Positions 1 through 9,687 are shown, numbered from the stretch's first letter. The stretch is 64,000 bases of DNA from Neisseriaceae bacterium (GCA_027489245.1 JAIYAC010000024.1:1-64000), one strand, 5' to 3'. Notes: generated by a model from the letters alone, not told the origin. Translations and numbers: made by a program.

Positions 1-38
1 GGCGATGTCCTAGGCCTCTAGACGATGGGGACAGATTG

Positions 39-115
39 TGGCGCACCCGGAGCGATTCGAACGCCCGACCCTTTGGTTCGTAGCCAAATACTCTATCCAA
101 CTGAGCTACGGGTGC
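39..115 (-). tRNA. tRNA-Arg (anticodon ACG)
   Basis: Read on the minus strand this folds as a full 77-nt tRNA. The acceptor stem is GCACCCG pairing with CGGGTGC, there is a D-arm with AGCTCAGTTGGA, and the T-loop reads GTTCGAATC. The anticodon stem is TTTGG/CCAAA around the loop CTACGAA, giving anticodon ACG (position 34 is normally edited to inosine by TadA). The CCA end is encoded. Confidence 0.97.
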
Positions 116-283
116 GCTGTTCTCGTTTGACTGTTGTCTTGCGAGAAGGCGAACTATACGGAAGTGATGTTTTGCTGTCAACACATTTCTGTAAAATAAC
201 GCAATCATTAGCAGGGTGCTGGCTGGCAAGTCGCCCTTATGCGACAACATTGGCAGAAACGACACCGGACAAGGCAGGGGAAG

Positions 284-691
284 ATGGCATTTGACGACCG
301 ATTCCGTTTGAGCAGCCACGCGGTGATTTGCAATGCTGCCGGCGAGGTATTACTGCTGAAAGCCAGCTATGGCCGCCAGGCCTGGGGGCTGCCTGGCGGT
401 GCGCTGGAGCCGGGTGAAACCATCCACCAGGCGTTGCTGCGGGAATGCGCGGAAGAGCTGGGTGTGACCGTTGCAATACGCTATCTGTCGGGGGTGTATT
501 ACCACGCACAATACGATTCGCAGGCTTTTGTGTTCCGCTGCACCTTACCCCATGGGGCCACGATATGCCTGAGCCAGGAGCACACCGCCTGGGCCTGGGT
601 GGCGCTAGACGAGCTGTCGCCAGTGCAGCGACAGCGGGTAGACGATTGCCTGGGGTTTGATGGCTACGTGCAGAGCGCACGCTTTGACTGA
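284..691 (+). CDS. Nudix hydrolase
   Basis: 135-residue single-domain Nudix protein. The complete Nudix box GX5EX7REUXEEXGU is visible around residues 36-58, with the REXXEE core as RECAEELG. This family hydrolyses a nucleoside diphosphate linked to some group X, using Mg2+ bound by the glutamates; the substrate cannot be told from sequence. I start at the ATG at 284 because AGGGGAAG lies just upstream; an upstream in-frame ATG at 239 would add a charged extension without a ribosome site. It stands alone, divergent from the tRNA and convergent with the small HTH gene. A copy of the dispersed GCGGCCAACC word follows the stop codon directly. Confidence 0.9.
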   Translation: MAFDDRFRLSSHAVICNAAGEVLLLKASYGRQAWGLPGGALEPGETIHQALLRECAEELGVTVAIRYLSGVYYHAQYDSQAFVFRCTLPHGATICLSQEHTAWAWVALDELSPVQRQRVDDCLGFDGYVQSARFD

Positions 692-692
692 T

Positions 693-702
693 GCGGCCAA
701 CC
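693..702. repeat. Intergenic copy of dispersed word GGTTGGCCGC (minus orientation)
   Basis: Exact copy of the 10-base word, one base after the stop of the Nudix gene and in the gap between two convergent genes. It is one of nine intergenic copies (see the palindrome at 5790 and the finding). Confidence 0.8.
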
Positions 703-730
703 TGCAGACACAGGCTGGCCGCCGGGGCGA

Positions 731-943
731 TCAGAGTGGCAGGTAGGGGGTCAGCTGGTTGATTTCGTTCAGCGCCTTGCGAAAACGGGCATGGGCGCGG
801 GAGACGGTGGATTGGCTGATATCCAGCTGACGCGAGGCCGCATAGCCGGTCATGCCGTCGATTTCTATAAGCCATACGGCTTCGCGGGACTTCTTCTTCA
901 AGCCGATCAGGTTGGCGATATGGTTGAAGTGTTCCAGTCTCAT
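731..943 (-). CDS. Small helix-turn-helix protein
   Basis: 70-residue basic protein. Residues 20-60 look like a helix-turn-helix of the TrfB/KorA or sigma-region-4 type: a helix ending in DGMTGYAASRQLDIS followed by the recognition helix QSTVSRAHARF. The start at 943 has a good AGGAGA site nine bases upstream. The likely role is a small DNA-binding regulator; no target is suggested by the neighbours (Nudix gene convergent, ppsR downstream on the same strand after a terminator-sized gap). The family assignment is tentative: the HTH pattern is clear but the protein is too short to place firmly. Confidence 0.65.
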   Translation of the reverse strand: MRLEHFNHIANLIGLKKKSREAVWLIEIDGMTGYAASRQLDISQSTVSRAHARFRKALNEINQLTPYLPL

Positions 944-1042
944 GATGTGCTCTCCTGCAGGTGGTTGCGGTGGGCGAACCTGTGTTCAGCATAGAACGAT
1001 GCAGGAAAAATGCACATATTTTGTTTGCGGGTGCCGGCAAGC

Positions 1043-1084
1043 AAAAGCCCCGGGTGCGCCATGCCGTAGCAGCGCGCCCGGGGC
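1043..1084 (-). terminator. Rho-independent terminator after ppsR
   Basis: On the minus strand, 13-base arms GCGCGCCCGGGGC and GCCCCGGGTGCGC (positions 1072-1084 and 1047-1059, one G/T mismatch) form a strong hairpin followed by TTTTG. It lies 23 bases past the ppsR stop. Confidence 0.75.
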
Positions 1085-1106
1085 CCATCATGCGTTGGCC
1101 GCGTGT

Positions 1107-1928
1107 TTAGAAACGGCGGCCCAGATGGGCTTTGTGCATGATGGTGGAGGCGATTTCTTCGATGGATTTATGCGTGGTGCTGATAAACGGCACGGCATGG
1201 TGGCGGAACATCGATTCGGCCTCGTTTACCTCGCGGCGGCAGTTGTCCATGCTGGCGTAGCGCGAATCCGGGCGGCGCTCGGAGCGGATGAAATGCAGGC
1301 GGTTCGGGTCGATGGTCAGGCCGAAAATCTTGCTCTTGAACGGTAGCAGGATCTTAGGCAGTGTGGGGCTGCCCAGGTCTTCCGGGGTGAGCGGGTAGTT
1401 GGCCGCCTTGATACCGTATTGCAGGGCCAGGTACAGGCAAGTAGGCGTTTTGCCCGAGCGCGATACCCCCACCAGAATCACATCGGCCTCGTCCAGGTCT
1501 TTCAGCTTCACGCCGTCGTCGTGGTTCAGCGAGTAGTTCACGGCTTCGATACGGTGATCGTATTTTTCTTCGTTGGACATGCCATGCGCCTTGCCCACTT
1601 CCAGTGTCGCTTTTTCACCCAGCTCTTTTTCCAGTTCTCCGATGAATGTTTCGAAGAAATCGATCACCAGCGCACTGGGGATATTCAGTGCGGCGCGCAC
1701 GTCGGCCTTGATGATACTGGTGAACACCAGTGGCTTTTCGTGGTCTTGCTGGGCAACCTCATCAATGCGCAGCGCCAGTTCCTGTGCTTTCTCGATGGTA
1801 TCGATGAAGGGGATGGTTTCGCGTTTGAATTCTTCGGTGTCGAACTGGGTCAGCAGGGTGTTACCCAGCGATTCGGCAGTGATACCGGTGCGGTCGGAGA
1901 CAAAGAAGGCAGAGCGGCGGTGTGGCAT
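1107..1928 (-). CDS. ppsR: PEP synthetase regulatory protein (kinase/pyrophosphorylase, DUF299)
   Basis: 273-residue DUF299 protein. It phosphorylates a threonine of PEP synthase with ADP (inactivation) and removes the phosphate by phosphorolysis (activation), setting the gluconeogenic switch. The P-loop GVSRSGKT is at residues 154-161, and the N-terminal [12 protein letters not shown] is the family signature. Length matches E. coli PpsR (277). I choose the ATG at 1928: it has AGGACA upstream and begins at the conserved [15 protein letters not shown]; the upstream in-frame extension is not conserved-looking. It is divergent from ppsA, its target enzyme, across about 290 bp that must hold both promoters. 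Confidence 0.96.
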   Translation of the reverse strand: MPHRRSAFFVSDRTGITAESLGNTLLTQFDTEEFKRETIPFIDTIEKAQELALRIDEVAQQDHEKPLVFTSIIKADVRAALNIPSALVIDFFETFIGELEKELGEKATLEVGKAHGMSNEEKYDHRIEAVNYSLNHDDGVKLKDLDEADVILVGVSRSGKTPTCLYLALQYGIKAANYPLTPEDLGSPTLPKILLPFKSKIFGLTIDPNRLHFIRSERRPDSRYASMDNCRREVNEAESMFRHHAVPFISTTHKSIEEIASTIMHKAHLGRRF

Positions 1929-2072
1929 GGTGTGTCCTGTGCTTGGGTTGGTACGCTGGCATGAAGTCTGTGCCGTTTTGCTGCCAGCGGCAAGCAGGCA
2001 GATCAAGCGGGCTACCGATCTGGCCGTATGTCATGTAGTGGCGGTATTACATTTCCCCCTACTAATTCAGTG

Positions 2073-2094
2073 GGATAAATCGTATTTTTTATCC
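2073..2094. promoter_or_regulatory. Inverted repeat in the ppsR-ppsA divergent region
   Basis: GGATAAA (2073-2079) and TTTATCC (2088-2094) are perfect 7-base arms around an AT-rich spacer, in an AT-rich part of the intergenic region about 125 bp upstream of ppsA. A TAGAAT hexamer at 2170-2175 is a plausible -10 for ppsA. Operator role is inference; no known regulator site is recognised. Confidence 0.35.
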
Positions 2095-2217
2095 AGTATG
2101 CTGAAAAATCAGGGAAAGCCCTGTGTTGTGCGATGCAAAAGTCGCTACGCAAACCGGGGTTTGTTCGGCTAGAATGCGTGCTTCCCTATCGTCCAATCCA
2201 ACACAGGAAGTGAAGTG

Positions 2218-4605
2218 ATGGCAGAGAACTACGTCATCTGGTTCGAGAACCTGCGCATGACCGATGTCGAGAGAGTAGGCGGCAAGAATGCCTCGCTCGG
2301 CGAAATGATCAGTCAGCTTGCCCATTCCGGGGTGCGCGTTCCGGGAGGTTTTGCTACCACAGCAGACGCCTATCGGGATTTTCTCCAGCACAACGGTCTG
2401 GCTGACCGCATCAACACCGCGCTGTCGAAGCTTGATATCGACGACGTAACGGAGCTGGCTCGTGTCGGCAAGGAAATCCGTCAGTGGATTATCGACACAC
2501 CATTCCCGGCCAAGCTTGATGAAGATATCAAGACTGCCTGGGACCAAATGGTTGCCGATGCCGGTGGTGCCGATATTTCCGTAGCAGTACGTTCCTCTGC
2601 AACCGCAGAAGATCTCCCTGATGCCTCGTTCGCAGGCCAGCAAGAAACCTTCCTGAATATTCGTGGCCTTGACAACGTCAAGGACGCCATGAAGCACGTA
2701 TTCGCTTCCCTCTATAACGATCGCGCTATTTCCTACCGCGTACACAAAGGCTTTGCCCACGATGTGGTGGCACTGTCGGCGGGTGTGCAGCGTATGGTGC
2801 GTTCCGATAGCGGCGCGGCAGGCGTGATGTTCACTATCGATACCGAATCCGGTTTTGAAGACGTGGTGTTTATCACTTCTTCCTACGGTTTGGGCGAGAC
2901 AGTGGTACAAGGCGCGGTGAACCCGGACGAGTTCTATGTTCACAAGCCAACCCTGAAAGCCGGTCGTCCTGCCATTCTGCGCAAGACCATGGGCTCCAAG
3001 CTGATCAAGATGGAATTCACCGACGCCTCGCAAGCTGGCCGTTCCGTGAAAACCGTTGATGTGGCGGAAGACCTGCGCAAGCAGTTCTCCATCACCGACG
3101 CCGAAGTGGCCGAGCTGGCCCAGTACGCGCTGATCATCGAGAAACACTATGCCCGCCCGATGGATATCGAGTGGGGCCGCGACGGCCTGGATGGCAAGCT
3201 GTACATCCTGCAAGCGCGTCCGGAAACGGTGAAATCGCAGGAAGACCGCAAGGACACCCTGCGCCGCTACCGTCTGAAAAACACCTCCACCGTCCTGTGT
3301 GAAGGCCGTGCCATTGGTCAGAAGATTGGCCAGGGCACTGTGCGCATGATCAAGGACGCGTCCGAGATGGATCAGGTCAAAGCCGGCGACGTGCTGGTAA
3401 CCGACATGACCGACCCGGACTGGGAACCGGTAATGAAGCGCGCTGCTGCGATCGTGACCAACCGTGGCGGCCGTACCTGCCACGCGGCCATTATTGCGCG
3501 CGAGCTGGGTATTCCTGCTGTAGTCGGCTGCGGCGACGCCACCGACCTGCTGCGCGACGGCATGCAAGTGACCGTATCGTGCGCCGAAGGCGACACCGGC
3601 AACATCTATGATGGCCTGCTGGAAGTGGAAATCATCGAGCTCGAGCTCGACAAGATGCCGAAGTCGCCGGTGAAGATCATGATGAACGTGGGCAACCCGG
3701 AACTGGCTTTCGACTTCGCGCAGCTGCCGAACGAAGGTGTGGGCCTGGCGCGCATGGAGTTCGTGATCAACCGCCAGATCGGTATTCACCCGAAAGCCCT
3801 GCTGGAGTTTGATACCCTGCCGGCCGACCTGAAAGCGACCATTACCGATCGCATCGCAGGTTACGCCAGCCCGGTAGACTTCTACGTGGACAAGATCGCC
3901 GAAGGCGTGTCCACGCTGGCCGCAGCGTTCTCGCCGAAAAAGGTTATCGTGCGCATGTCCGACTTCAAGTCGAACGAGTACGCCAACCTGATCGGCGGCC
4001 AACTGTACGAGCCGCACGAAGAAAACCCGATGCTGGGTTTCCGTGGTGCAGCCCGCTATGTGGCCGACAGCTTCCGCGACTGTTTCGAGCTGGAATGCCG
4101 CGCCATCAAGAAAGTGCGCGACGTGATGGGCCTCACCAACGTGGAAGTGATGATCCCGTTTGTGCGTACCCTGGCCGAAGCCGAAAAAGTGATCGAGATC
4201 CTGGCTGCCAACGGCCTGAAGCGCGGCGAAAACGGCCTGCGCCTGATCATGATGTGCGAACTGCCGACCAACGCCATTCTGGCCGAGAAGTTCCTGCAGC
4301 ACTTTGACGGTTTCTCCATCGGCTCCAACGACATGACCCAGCTTACCCTGGGCGTGGATCGTGACTCCGGCGGCCCGATCGCTACCACCTTCGACGAGCG
4401 CAACGAAGCCGTGAAAGCCATGCTGCATCTGGCTATCCAGGCTTGCCGCAAGCTGGACAAGTACGTGGGTATCTGCGGCCAAGGCCCGTCGGACCACCCT
4501 GACTTTGCCAAGTGGCTGGTAGAAGAGGGCATCGAGACCATCTCGCTGAACCCGGATACCGTGGTGGAAACCTGGTTGTACCTGGCCAAGGAACTGAACG
4601 CCTAA
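2218..4605 (+). CDS. ppsA: Phosphoenolpyruvate synthase
   Basis: 795-residue PEP synthase: pyruvate + ATP + H2O to PEP + AMP + phosphate, the first step of gluconeogenesis from pyruvate or lactate. Order of domains: N-terminal ATP-binding domain opening with [12 protein letters not shown], a central swivelling phosphohistidine domain with [15 protein letters not shown] (His422), and a C-terminal PEP/pyruvate barrel ending with the [13 protein letters not shown] cysteine motif. Length equals the E. coli enzyme (792). Start: ATG at 2218 preceded by ACAGGAAG; a GTG directly before it (2215) is also possible. The regulator PpsR is encoded divergently. A strong terminator follows. Confidence 0.98.
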   Translation: MAENYVIWFENLRMTDVERVGGKNASLGEMISQLAHSGVRVPGGFATTADAYRDFLQHNGLADRINTALSKLDIDDVTELARVGKEIRQWIIDTPFPAKLDEDIKTAWDQMVADAGGADISVAVRSSATAEDLPDASFAGQQETFLNIRGLDNVKDAMKHVFASLYNDRAISYRVHKGFAHDVVALSAGVQRMVRSDSGAAGVMFTIDTESGFEDVVFITSSYGLGETVVQGAVNPDEFYVHKPTLKAGRPAILRKTMGSKLIKMEFTDASQAGRSVKTVDVAEDLRKQFSITDAEVAELAQYALIIEKHYARPMDIEWGRDGLDGKLYILQARPETVKSQEDRKDTLRRYRLKNTSTVLCEGRAIGQKIGQGTVRMIKDASEMDQVKAGDVLVTDMTDPDWEPVMKRAAAIVTNRGGRTCHAAIIARELGIPAVVGCGDATDLLRDGMQVTVSCAEGDTGNIYDGLLEVEIIELELDKMPKSPVKIMMNVGNPELAFDFAQLPNEGVGLARMEFVINRQIGIHPKALLEFDTLPADLKATITDRIAGYASPVDFYVDKIAEGVSTLAAAFSPKKVIVRMSDFKSNEYANLIGGQLYEPHEENPMLGFRGAARYVADSFRDCFELECRAIKKVRDVMGLTNVEVMIPFVRTLAEAEKVIEILAANGLKRGENGLRLIMMCELPTNAILAEKFLQHFDGFSIGSNDMTQLTLGVDRDSGGPIATTFDERNEAVKAMLHLAIQACRKLDKYVGICGQGPSDHPDFAKWLVEEGIETISLNPDTVVETWLYLAKELNA

Positions 4606-4623
4606 GCGTTGAGTTTCTGCCAC

Positions 4624-4674
4624 ACGCCCGACTGGCCAAAACGGCTTCCGTTTTGCCCTGGTCGGGCGTTTTTC
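4624..4674 (+). terminator. Terminator after ppsA
   Basis: ACGCCCGAC (4624-4632) pairs with GTCGGGCGT (4661-4669), with inner AAAACGG/CCGTTTT pairing, and is followed by a run of T. It begins 18 bases after the ppsA stop. Confidence 0.9.
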
Positions 4675-4775
4675 TTTGCTGATGCATGTAGTGCGCAGGT
4701 AACACCCCAGCATGGCGGGGCAGGGTGGTAAACTTCGCCAACCTTTTCTGCGACCTATGTGATACGAGGACAATA

Positions 4776-5780
4776 ATGAGCAGCCGTATCTCCCTCTCCC
4801 GATTCCTGATTGAAGAACAGCGCCAGCACGGCGCGCTGCCGCCAGACCTGCGCCTGTTGATCGAAACCGTGGCGCGCGCCTGCAAGGCCATTGCCCATTC
4901 CGTGAACAAGGGCGCGCTGGCTGGCGTGCTGGGCGATGCCGGTACCGGCAACGTACAGGGCGAAGCCCAGAAAAAGCTGGACGTGATCGCCAACGACATC
5001 CTGCTGGAAGCCAACGAATGGGGTGGCAACCTGGGTGCCATGGCGTCCGAAGAAATGGAGCTGCCGCACTCCATCCCCGAGCACATGCCACGTGGCCGCT
5101 ACCTGCTGATGTTCGACCCGCTGGATGGCTCGTCCAATATCGACGTGAACATCTCCGTGGGCACCATCTTCTCGGTACTGGAAGCGCCGGAAGGCAATAC
5201 CCAGCCTACCGAAGCCGATTTCCTGCAGCCAGGCAGCCGCCAGGTCGCCGCCGGTTACGCCGTGTACGGCCCGCAGAACATGCTGGTGCTGACCTTTGGC
5301 CAGGGTGTGTACGGCTTCACGCTGGACCGCGAGCTGGGCTCCTGGGTGCTGACTCACCGCAATATGACCGTACCGGCCACCACCGGCGAGTTCGCTATCA
5401 ATATGTCCAACCAGCGCCACTGGGAAGCCCCGGTACAGCGCTACGTCGGCGAGCTGCTGGCTGGCAAGGAAGGCCCGCTGGGCAAGGACTACAATATGCG
5501 CTGGGTGGCTTCCATGGTGGCCGAGGTGCATCGCATCATCACCCGCGGCGGTATCTTCATGTACCCGAAAGACGCGCGTGACCCGGCCAAGCCGGGCAAG
5601 CTGCGCCTGATGTACGAAGGCAACCCGATGGCCTTCATCATCGAGCAGGCCGGCGGCCTGGCCACCAACGGCCATCAGCGTATCCTGGACATCCAGCCAA
5701 ACGGCTTGCACGAGCGCGTGGCGGTGTTCCTGGGCTCCAAGGAAGAAGTCGCCCGCGTGACCGGCTACCACCAGGGCTGA
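4776..5780 (+). CDS. fbp: Fructose-1,6-bisphosphatase class I
   Basis: 334-residue class I FBPase: removes the 1-phosphate from fructose 1,6-bisphosphate, the committed step of gluconeogenesis. The metal and substrate motif DPLDGSSN is at residues 114-121, with the conserved SEE at 91-93. Length is typical (332-340). The ATG at 4776 has ACGAGGA nine bases upstream; a longer reading frame starting at 4725 has no ribosome site. It follows ppsA on the same strand but behind a terminator, so it probably has its own promoter; its grouping with ppsR, ppsA and fumarase makes a functional gluconeogenic cluster. Confidence 0.98.
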   Translation: MSSRISLSRFLIEEQRQHGALPPDLRLLIETVARACKAIAHSVNKGALAGVLGDAGTGNVQGEAQKKLDVIANDILLEANEWGGNLGAMASEEMELPHSIPEHMPRGRYLLMFDPLDGSSNIDVNISVGTIFSVLEAPEGNTQPTEADFLQPGSRQVAAGYAVYGPQNMLVLTFGQGVYGFTLDRELGSWVLTHRNMTVPATTGEFAINMSNQRHWEAPVQRYVGELLAGKEGPLGKDYNMRWVASMVAEVHRIITRGGIFMYPKDARDPAKPGKLRLMYEGNPMAFIIEQAGGLATNGHQRILDIQPNGLHERVAVFLGSKEEVARVTGYHQG

Positions 5781-5789
5781 TCGCCGCAT

Positions 5790-5807
5790 GCGGCCAACGT
5801 TGGCCGC
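5790..5807. repeat. Perfect 18-bp palindrome made of two inverted copies of the dispersed word
   Basis: GCGGCCAACGTTGGCCGC is GTTGGCCGC joined to its own reverse complement. It lies 10 bp after fbp and 13 bp before the fbp terminator. GTTGGCCGC is the core of a word (GGTTGGCCGC, usually followed by A) that I count at least 33 times in the window, in both orientations, in genes and between genes. The paired arrangement beside a terminator resembles how Neisseria uptake sequences are placed, though the sequence is different. Confidence 0.8.
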
Positions 5808-5820
5808 CATGCATGCCCAA

Positions 5821-5851
5821 CAAAACCGCCGGCCCTGTGCCGGCGGTTTTG
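5821..5851 (+). terminator. Terminator after fbp
   Basis: Perfect 12-base arms CAAAACCGCCGG and CCGGCGGTTTTG around a 7-base loop. A T-run forms the end of the stem on both strands. Confidence 0.88.
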
Positions 5852-5965
5852 CATTGTTCTGGTTTTATCTTCCTGCGTTGCAGCATTGCGCCTTCCTGCC
5901 CGTGGGCGAAACGCCTAAAATAGCGGCACAAACCCAACACAGCCCCTACGCTGGAGAACCCAACA

Positions 5966-7498
5966 ATGACCATCATCCGTCAGGAAGACTTCATCCAGAG
6001 CATCGCCGATGCCTTCCAGTACATCAGCTGCTACCACCCGAAAGACTATATCGAGGCGCTGTATCAGGCCTATCTGCACGAAGAAAGCCCGGCGGCCAAA
6101 GACGCCATGGCGCAGATCCTGATCAACAGCCGCATGTGCGCAGAAGGCCGCCGCCCGATTTGCCAGGATACCGGCATTGCCGTGGTATTCCTGAAAGTGG
6201 GCATGAAAGTGCAGTGGGACAGCACCCTGTCGGTACAGGAAATGGTGAACGAGGGCGTGCGCCGTGCCTACAACAACCCGGACAACAAGCTGCGCGCCTC
6301 CGTGCTGCTGGACCCGGCAGGCAAGCGCCAGAACTCCAAGGACAACACCCCGGCCGTAGTGCACTTCGAGATCGTCGAAGGCGATGGCGTGGAAGTGACC
6401 TGTGCGGCCAAGGGCGGCGGCTCCGAGAACAAATCCAAGTTCTACGCCCTGAACCCGTCCGACAGCATTGTTGACTGGGTCGTGAAAACCGTCCCGACCA
6501 TGGGCGCCGGCTGGTGTCCGCCAGGCATCCTGGGTATCGGTATCGGTGGTACCCCGGAAAAAGCCATGCTGCTGGCCAAAGAGTCGCTGATGGACCACGT
6601 GGATATCCACGAGCTGAAAGCCAAGGCCGCCAGCGGCGCCGAGCTGACCCGTGTAGAGCAGCTGCGCCTGGAAATCTTCGAAAAAGTAAACGCGCTGGGT
6701 ATCGGTGCCCAGGGCCTGGGTGGCCTGACCACCGTGCTGGACGTGAAGATTCTGGATTACCCGACCCACGCCGCCAGCCTGCCGGTGGCCATGATCCCGA
6801 ACTGCGCCGCCACGCGCCATATCCACTTCCACCTGGACGGTAACGGCCCGGCCGTGCTGGAAACGCCGAAGCTGGAAGACTGGCCGGAAATCACCTACGA
6901 CACCAGCAATGGCAAGCGTGTGGACCTGGACAATATTACCCCGGCAGAAGTGGCCAGCTGGCAGCCGGGCGACGTGCTGCTGCTGAACGGCAAGATCCTT
7001 ACCGGCCGCGACGCTGCGCACAAGCGCATGGTCGACATGCTGAACAAGGGCGAAAAGCTGCCGGTAGACTTTACCAACCGCTTCATCTACTACGTTGGCC
7101 CGGTAGACCCGGTGCGTGACGAAGTGGTGGGCCCGGCTGGCCCTACCACTGCCACCCGCATGGACAAGTTTACCCGCCAGATGCTGGAACAGACCGGTCT
7201 CTTGGGCATGATCGGCAAGGCCGAGCGCGGCCCGGCTGCCATCGAAGCCATCAAGGACAACAAAGCGGTGTACCTGATGGCGGTGGGCGGTTCGGCCTAC
7301 CTGGTGTCCAAGGCCATCAAGGCCTCCAAGGTGGTGGGCTTTGCCGACCTGGGCATGGAAGCCATCTACGAGTTCGAGGTGCAGGATATGCCGGTTACCG
7401 TCGCCGTAGATTCCTGCGGTACCTCGGTACACAACACCGGCCCGGCGGCATGGAGCGTGAAAATCGCCGACATCGCCCGCGCCAAACGCCCGGCCTGA
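5966..7498 (+). CDS. fumA: Fumarate hydratase class I (iron-sulfur)
   Basis: 510-residue two-domain class I fumarase: reversible hydration of fumarate to L-malate in the TCA cycle, using an oxygen-sensitive [4Fe-4S] cluster. The three expected cluster cysteines are visible in RPICQDTG (Cys66), GWCPPGILGIGIGG and IPNCAATRHIHFHL. The C-terminal domain carries GPTTATRMDKF and the DSCGTSVHNTGP segment. Length fits single-chain class I enzymes (about 505-550). Start at 5966 with CTGGAGA upstream. The symbol fumA is given for the class; fumB would be equally fair. Two nearly identical terminators follow. Confidence 0.95.
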   Translation: MTIIRQEDFIQSIADAFQYISCYHPKDYIEALYQAYLHEESPAAKDAMAQILINSRMCAEGRRPICQDTGIAVVFLKVGMKVQWDSTLSVQEMVNEGVRRAYNNPDNKLRASVLLDPAGKRQNSKDNTPAVVHFEIVEGDGVEVTCAAKGGGSENKSKFYALNPSDSIVDWVVKTVPTMGAGWCPPGILGIGIGGTPEKAMLLAKESLMDHVDIHELKAKAASGAELTRVEQLRLEIFEKVNALGIGAQGLGGLTTVLDVKILDYPTHAASLPVAMIPNCAATRHIHFHLDGNGPAVLETPKLEDWPEITYDTSNGKRVDLDNITPAEVASWQPGDVLLLNGKILTGRDAAHKRMVDMLNKGEKLPVDFTNRFIYYVGPVDPVRDEVVGPAGPTTATRMDKFTRQMLEQTGLLGMIGKAERGPAAIEAIKDNKAVYLMAVGGSAYLVSKAIKASKVVGFADLGMEAIYEFEVQDMPVTVAVDSCGTSVHNTGPAAWSVKIADIARAKRPA

Positions 7499-7517
7499 TC
7501 GCCAGACCGTTTCAAGC

Positions 7518-7549
7518 CCAACCCCTTCCGGTATCCGGAGGGGGTTTTT
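7518..7549 (+). terminator. Terminator after fumarase (first copy)
   Basis: CCCCTTCCGG, short loop, CCGGAGGGGG then TTTTT. It begins about 20 bases after the fumarase stop. Nearly the same hairpin recurs at 7689. Confidence 0.88.
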
Positions 7550-7645
7550 GGCTTCTGACCGAGGGTCTGTCTGACGCGCACCGGACCCGGCAAAGCCGGG
7601 CCGCACCACAGCAGTAGCGGCATCCGCAGCCTTGCTGTTTACAAC

Positions 7646-7678
7646 ACAAACGCTATTTGCGTGGCAAACAGCGTTTGT
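7646..7678. other. Hairpin between duplicated terminators; possible small RNA
   Basis: ACAAACGCT (7646-7654) and AGCGTTTGT (7670-7678) are perfect 9-base arms. The 383-bp gap between the fumarase and chemoreceptor genes holds two near-identical terminators, 170 bp apart, with this hairpin and a small CCCGGC/GCCGGG hairpin between them. No open frame with a ribosome site is seen there. A short transcript ending at the second terminator is possible, but I see no convincing promoter. Confidence 0.3.
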
Positions 7679-7688
7679 CATCTCTCTC

Positions 7689-7721
7689 AACCCCTTCCGG
7701 TATCCGGAAGGGGTTTTTTTA
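7689..7721 (+). terminator. Second, near-identical terminator
   Basis: AACCCCTTCCGG, 3-base loop, CCGGAAGGGGTT followed by TTTTT. It differs from the hairpin at 7518 by a base or two and suggests a local duplication. Confidence 0.88.
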
Positions 7722-7881
7722 TTGCGATTGAAAGCATGATGTAAAAAAAAGACGGTGCTACCGGATGGTTTTTCATTTCGATAATACCACTCAGATACCA
7801 CGCGTTTTGCCATGCCACAATGCCTTTACGTACCTTCATCCGCCACCCAGTTGGCGCCACACACAGACACAGGAGCAGGCC

Positions 7882-9504
7882 ATGAAAGTGAAACACAAGG
7901 CTTGGGGGGTATTGTTACTGGTACTGATCAGCATGCTGGCTATTGCCCTGGCAGGCACCTATACCATGCGCCAGATGAGCGACCAGGATAACCGGGCGCG
8001 AATCCAGCAGCTGATGTTCAGTACCTACTCCGGCATTCTGGAGCTGGAAAAAATGGCCGCCAGCGGCAAGCTGACCGATGCCCAGGCCAAAGACATTGCC
8101 ACCCGGATACTGCGGGAAAACAAATACAGCAGTTCCGAGTACGTATACGTGGCGGACGAGAAGCTCAACTTTGTCGCCACCCCGCTAGACCCGCAGCTGC
8201 ATGGCACCAGCTTTAACGACTTCAAGGATGCCGATGGCCAGAGTGTTGGCGCCATCATGCGTGCAGCGCTACAGCAATCGGGCGGCCAACTTGCCCAGTA
8301 CTGGTGGAAGGCGCTGCGCGAGGGCGAGGTGGTCGACCTACTGTCGGTGGTGCAGCGTACACCGCGCTGGCACTGGGTCGTGGGTACCGGTATCAGCTTT
8401 GCCGAGGTCGACCAGCGCTTCTGGCATACCGCGCGCTGGCAGGTGCTGGTGTGCCTGTTGATGGTGGCCTGCATCGCCACCGTGATACTGCTTTCCGTAC
8501 GTGGCTTGTTCGCCAAGCTGGGGGGCGAGCCGAGCGATGTACAGGCGCTGGTACAGAAGGTGGCGGCAGGTAACCTCAGCGGTACCGAAGACCTGACAGG
8601 CAAGGTGCCGGCCCAGAGCATTTTTGGCGCCGTGCTGACCATGCGTACCGCCTTGCGTGAGCTACTGGGCAATATGAGCCAGTCTGTCATGACGCTGAAC
8701 CAGAGCAGCCACGCCATTGTGGACCAGGCCTCTGGCAGCCGGGTGCTGGTACAGCAGCAAACCGAAGCCACGGTGCGCATCAGCCAGGCTACCGATCAGT
8801 TCAGCCAGCAGGTTGCCGGTGCTGCAGGGCAGGCGCGCGACGCACGCTTGCAAAGTGACGACGCCATCAACAGTGCGGCCAACGGGCAAAAAGTCATTGC
8901 CGAGGCCGTGGGACGGCTGAATGAGATCGGCACCCTGGTGATGGCCACGCAAAGCAGCATAGACGACCTGGCCGGGCGGCTGGGCAGTATCAGCGCGGTG
9001 ATCGGCGTGATTCGCGATGTGGCAGACCAGACCAACCTGTTGGCCCTGAATGCGGCCATCGAAGCCGCGCGGGCGGGCGAGCAGGGCCGCGGTTTTGCCG
9101 TGGTGGCAGACGAAGTGCGCAAGCTGGCAGAGCGTACCAGCCAGGCGACGGGGGAGATCACCCAGACCATTGGCCGTATTCAGGTAAACAGCCAGCAAGC
9201 CAAGCAGCGTATGGACGAAATGGTCGAGCAGCTGCATGGCGGCATCGCACAGGCGCAGGATGGCGGCAAGGCGGTAGGGATAATCCGCGAGGGTACCGAG
9301 TCGGTTTGTACCACTATGCAGAAAGTGGAGCAGGTGCTGCAGCAGCAGGCAAACGCTAGCCGGGCCATACGTGAAGACCTGTACGCGGTGGCCAAGATAT
9401 CGTCCAGCACGCGTGAGGCATCGGAGCAGACGGTGCACATGGCCGAGTCCATCAGCCAGGCTGCCGACAAGCTGTCCGAGCTGTCCGCACGCTTTCAGCT
9501 GTAG
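7882..9504 (+). CDS. Methyl-accepting chemotaxis protein
   Basis: 540-residue chemoreceptor. N-terminal membrane anchor (residues 8-27), a periplasmic single-Cache-type sensor domain (about 30-185, with [20 protein letters not shown]), a second membrane segment (about 190-212), a HAMP-like linker, then the cytoplasmic coiled-coil signalling domain. The invariant hairpin tip with [18 protein letters not shown] and [12 protein letters not shown] lies near residues 377-415. It would relay a ligand signal to CheA/CheW; the ligand (sCache domains often bind small carboxylates) is unknown. Start at 7882 with AGGAG upstream; an in-frame ATG at 7765 would add residues upstream of the membrane anchor and lacks a ribosome site. 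No che genes are in the window. Confidence 0.95.
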   Translation: MKVKHKAWGVLLLVLISMLAIALAGTYTMRQMSDQDNRARIQQLMFSTYSGILELEKMAASGKLTDAQAKDIATRILRENKYSSSEYVYVADEKLNFVATPLDPQLHGTSFNDFKDADGQSVGAIMRAALQQSGGQLAQYWWKALREGEVVDLLSVVQRTPRWHWVVGTGISFAEVDQRFWHTARWQVLVCLLMVACIATVILLSVRGLFAKLGGEPSDVQALVQKVAAGNLSGTEDLTGKVPAQSIFGAVLTMRTALRELLGNMSQSVMTLNQSSHAIVDQASGSRVLVQQQTEATVRISQATDQFSQQVAGAAGQARDARLQSDDAINSAANGQKVIAEAVGRLNEIGTLVMATQSSIDDLAGRLGSISAVIGVIRDVADQTNLLALNAAIEAARAGEQGRGFAVVADEVRKLAERTSQATGEITQTIGRIQVNSQQAKQRMDEMVEQLHGGIAQAQDGGKAVGIIREGTESVCTTMQKVEQVLQQQANASRAIREDLYAVAKISSSTREASEQTVHMAESISQAADKLSELSARFQL

Positions 9505-9512
9505 CCGTCGTA

Positions 9513-9553
9513 CCCTGCATCCGGCTAGCGTGCGCGGCTAGGCCGGTGCAGGG
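9513..9553. terminator. Hairpin between convergent genes
   Basis: CCCTGCAT-CCGGC-TAGC pairs with GCTAG-GCCGG-TGCAGGG with two small bulges. It sits just after the chemoreceptor stop and before the end of the opposing small genes. It lacks a clear T-run, so termination is probable rather than certain. Confidence 0.45.
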
Positions 9554-9594
9554 CCTGTACACGTGACGGCTTTCAGCGCAAGCGGCTCATCGTG

Positions 9595-9687
9595 CTAGCG
9601 GCGGAACACCTGCCGCTTTACGCGCTGCCACAGCCACCGGGTCGCGATGCCCGCCACCATCAGGACAATACGTTTTTTGACCGACAT
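9595..9687 (-). CDS. Possible 30-residue small membrane protein
   Basis: Reads MSVKKRIVLMVAGIATRWLW then a basic tail QRVKRQVFRR. The ATG at 9687 has GGGAG nine bases upstream, in the last codons of the DUF411 gene, so it could be translated from the same mRNA. One short hydrophobic stretch (IVLMVAGIA) between basic ends suggests a tiny membrane-associated peptide. No family is recognised. It could be chance; the ribosome site and tandem position are the reasons to list it. Confidence 0.4.
   Translation of the reverse strand: MSVKKRIVLMVAGIATRWLWQRVKRQVFRR

Noticed and set aside
237..1091. A 284-codon minus-strand frame across the Nudix and HTH genes
   Set aside because: Overlaps two better supported genes in other frames and has no recognisable domain.
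2089..5091. A 1000-codon open frame on the minus strand opposite ppsA and the 5' part of fbp
   Set aside because: It is antisense to two certain genes, has no domain or ribosome site, and its His/Gln/Val-rich composition is what high-GC codon use produces on the other strand.
5915..7813. A 632-codon open frame opposite the fumarase gene
   Set aside because: Antisense to a certain gene, no motif, runs through both terminators.
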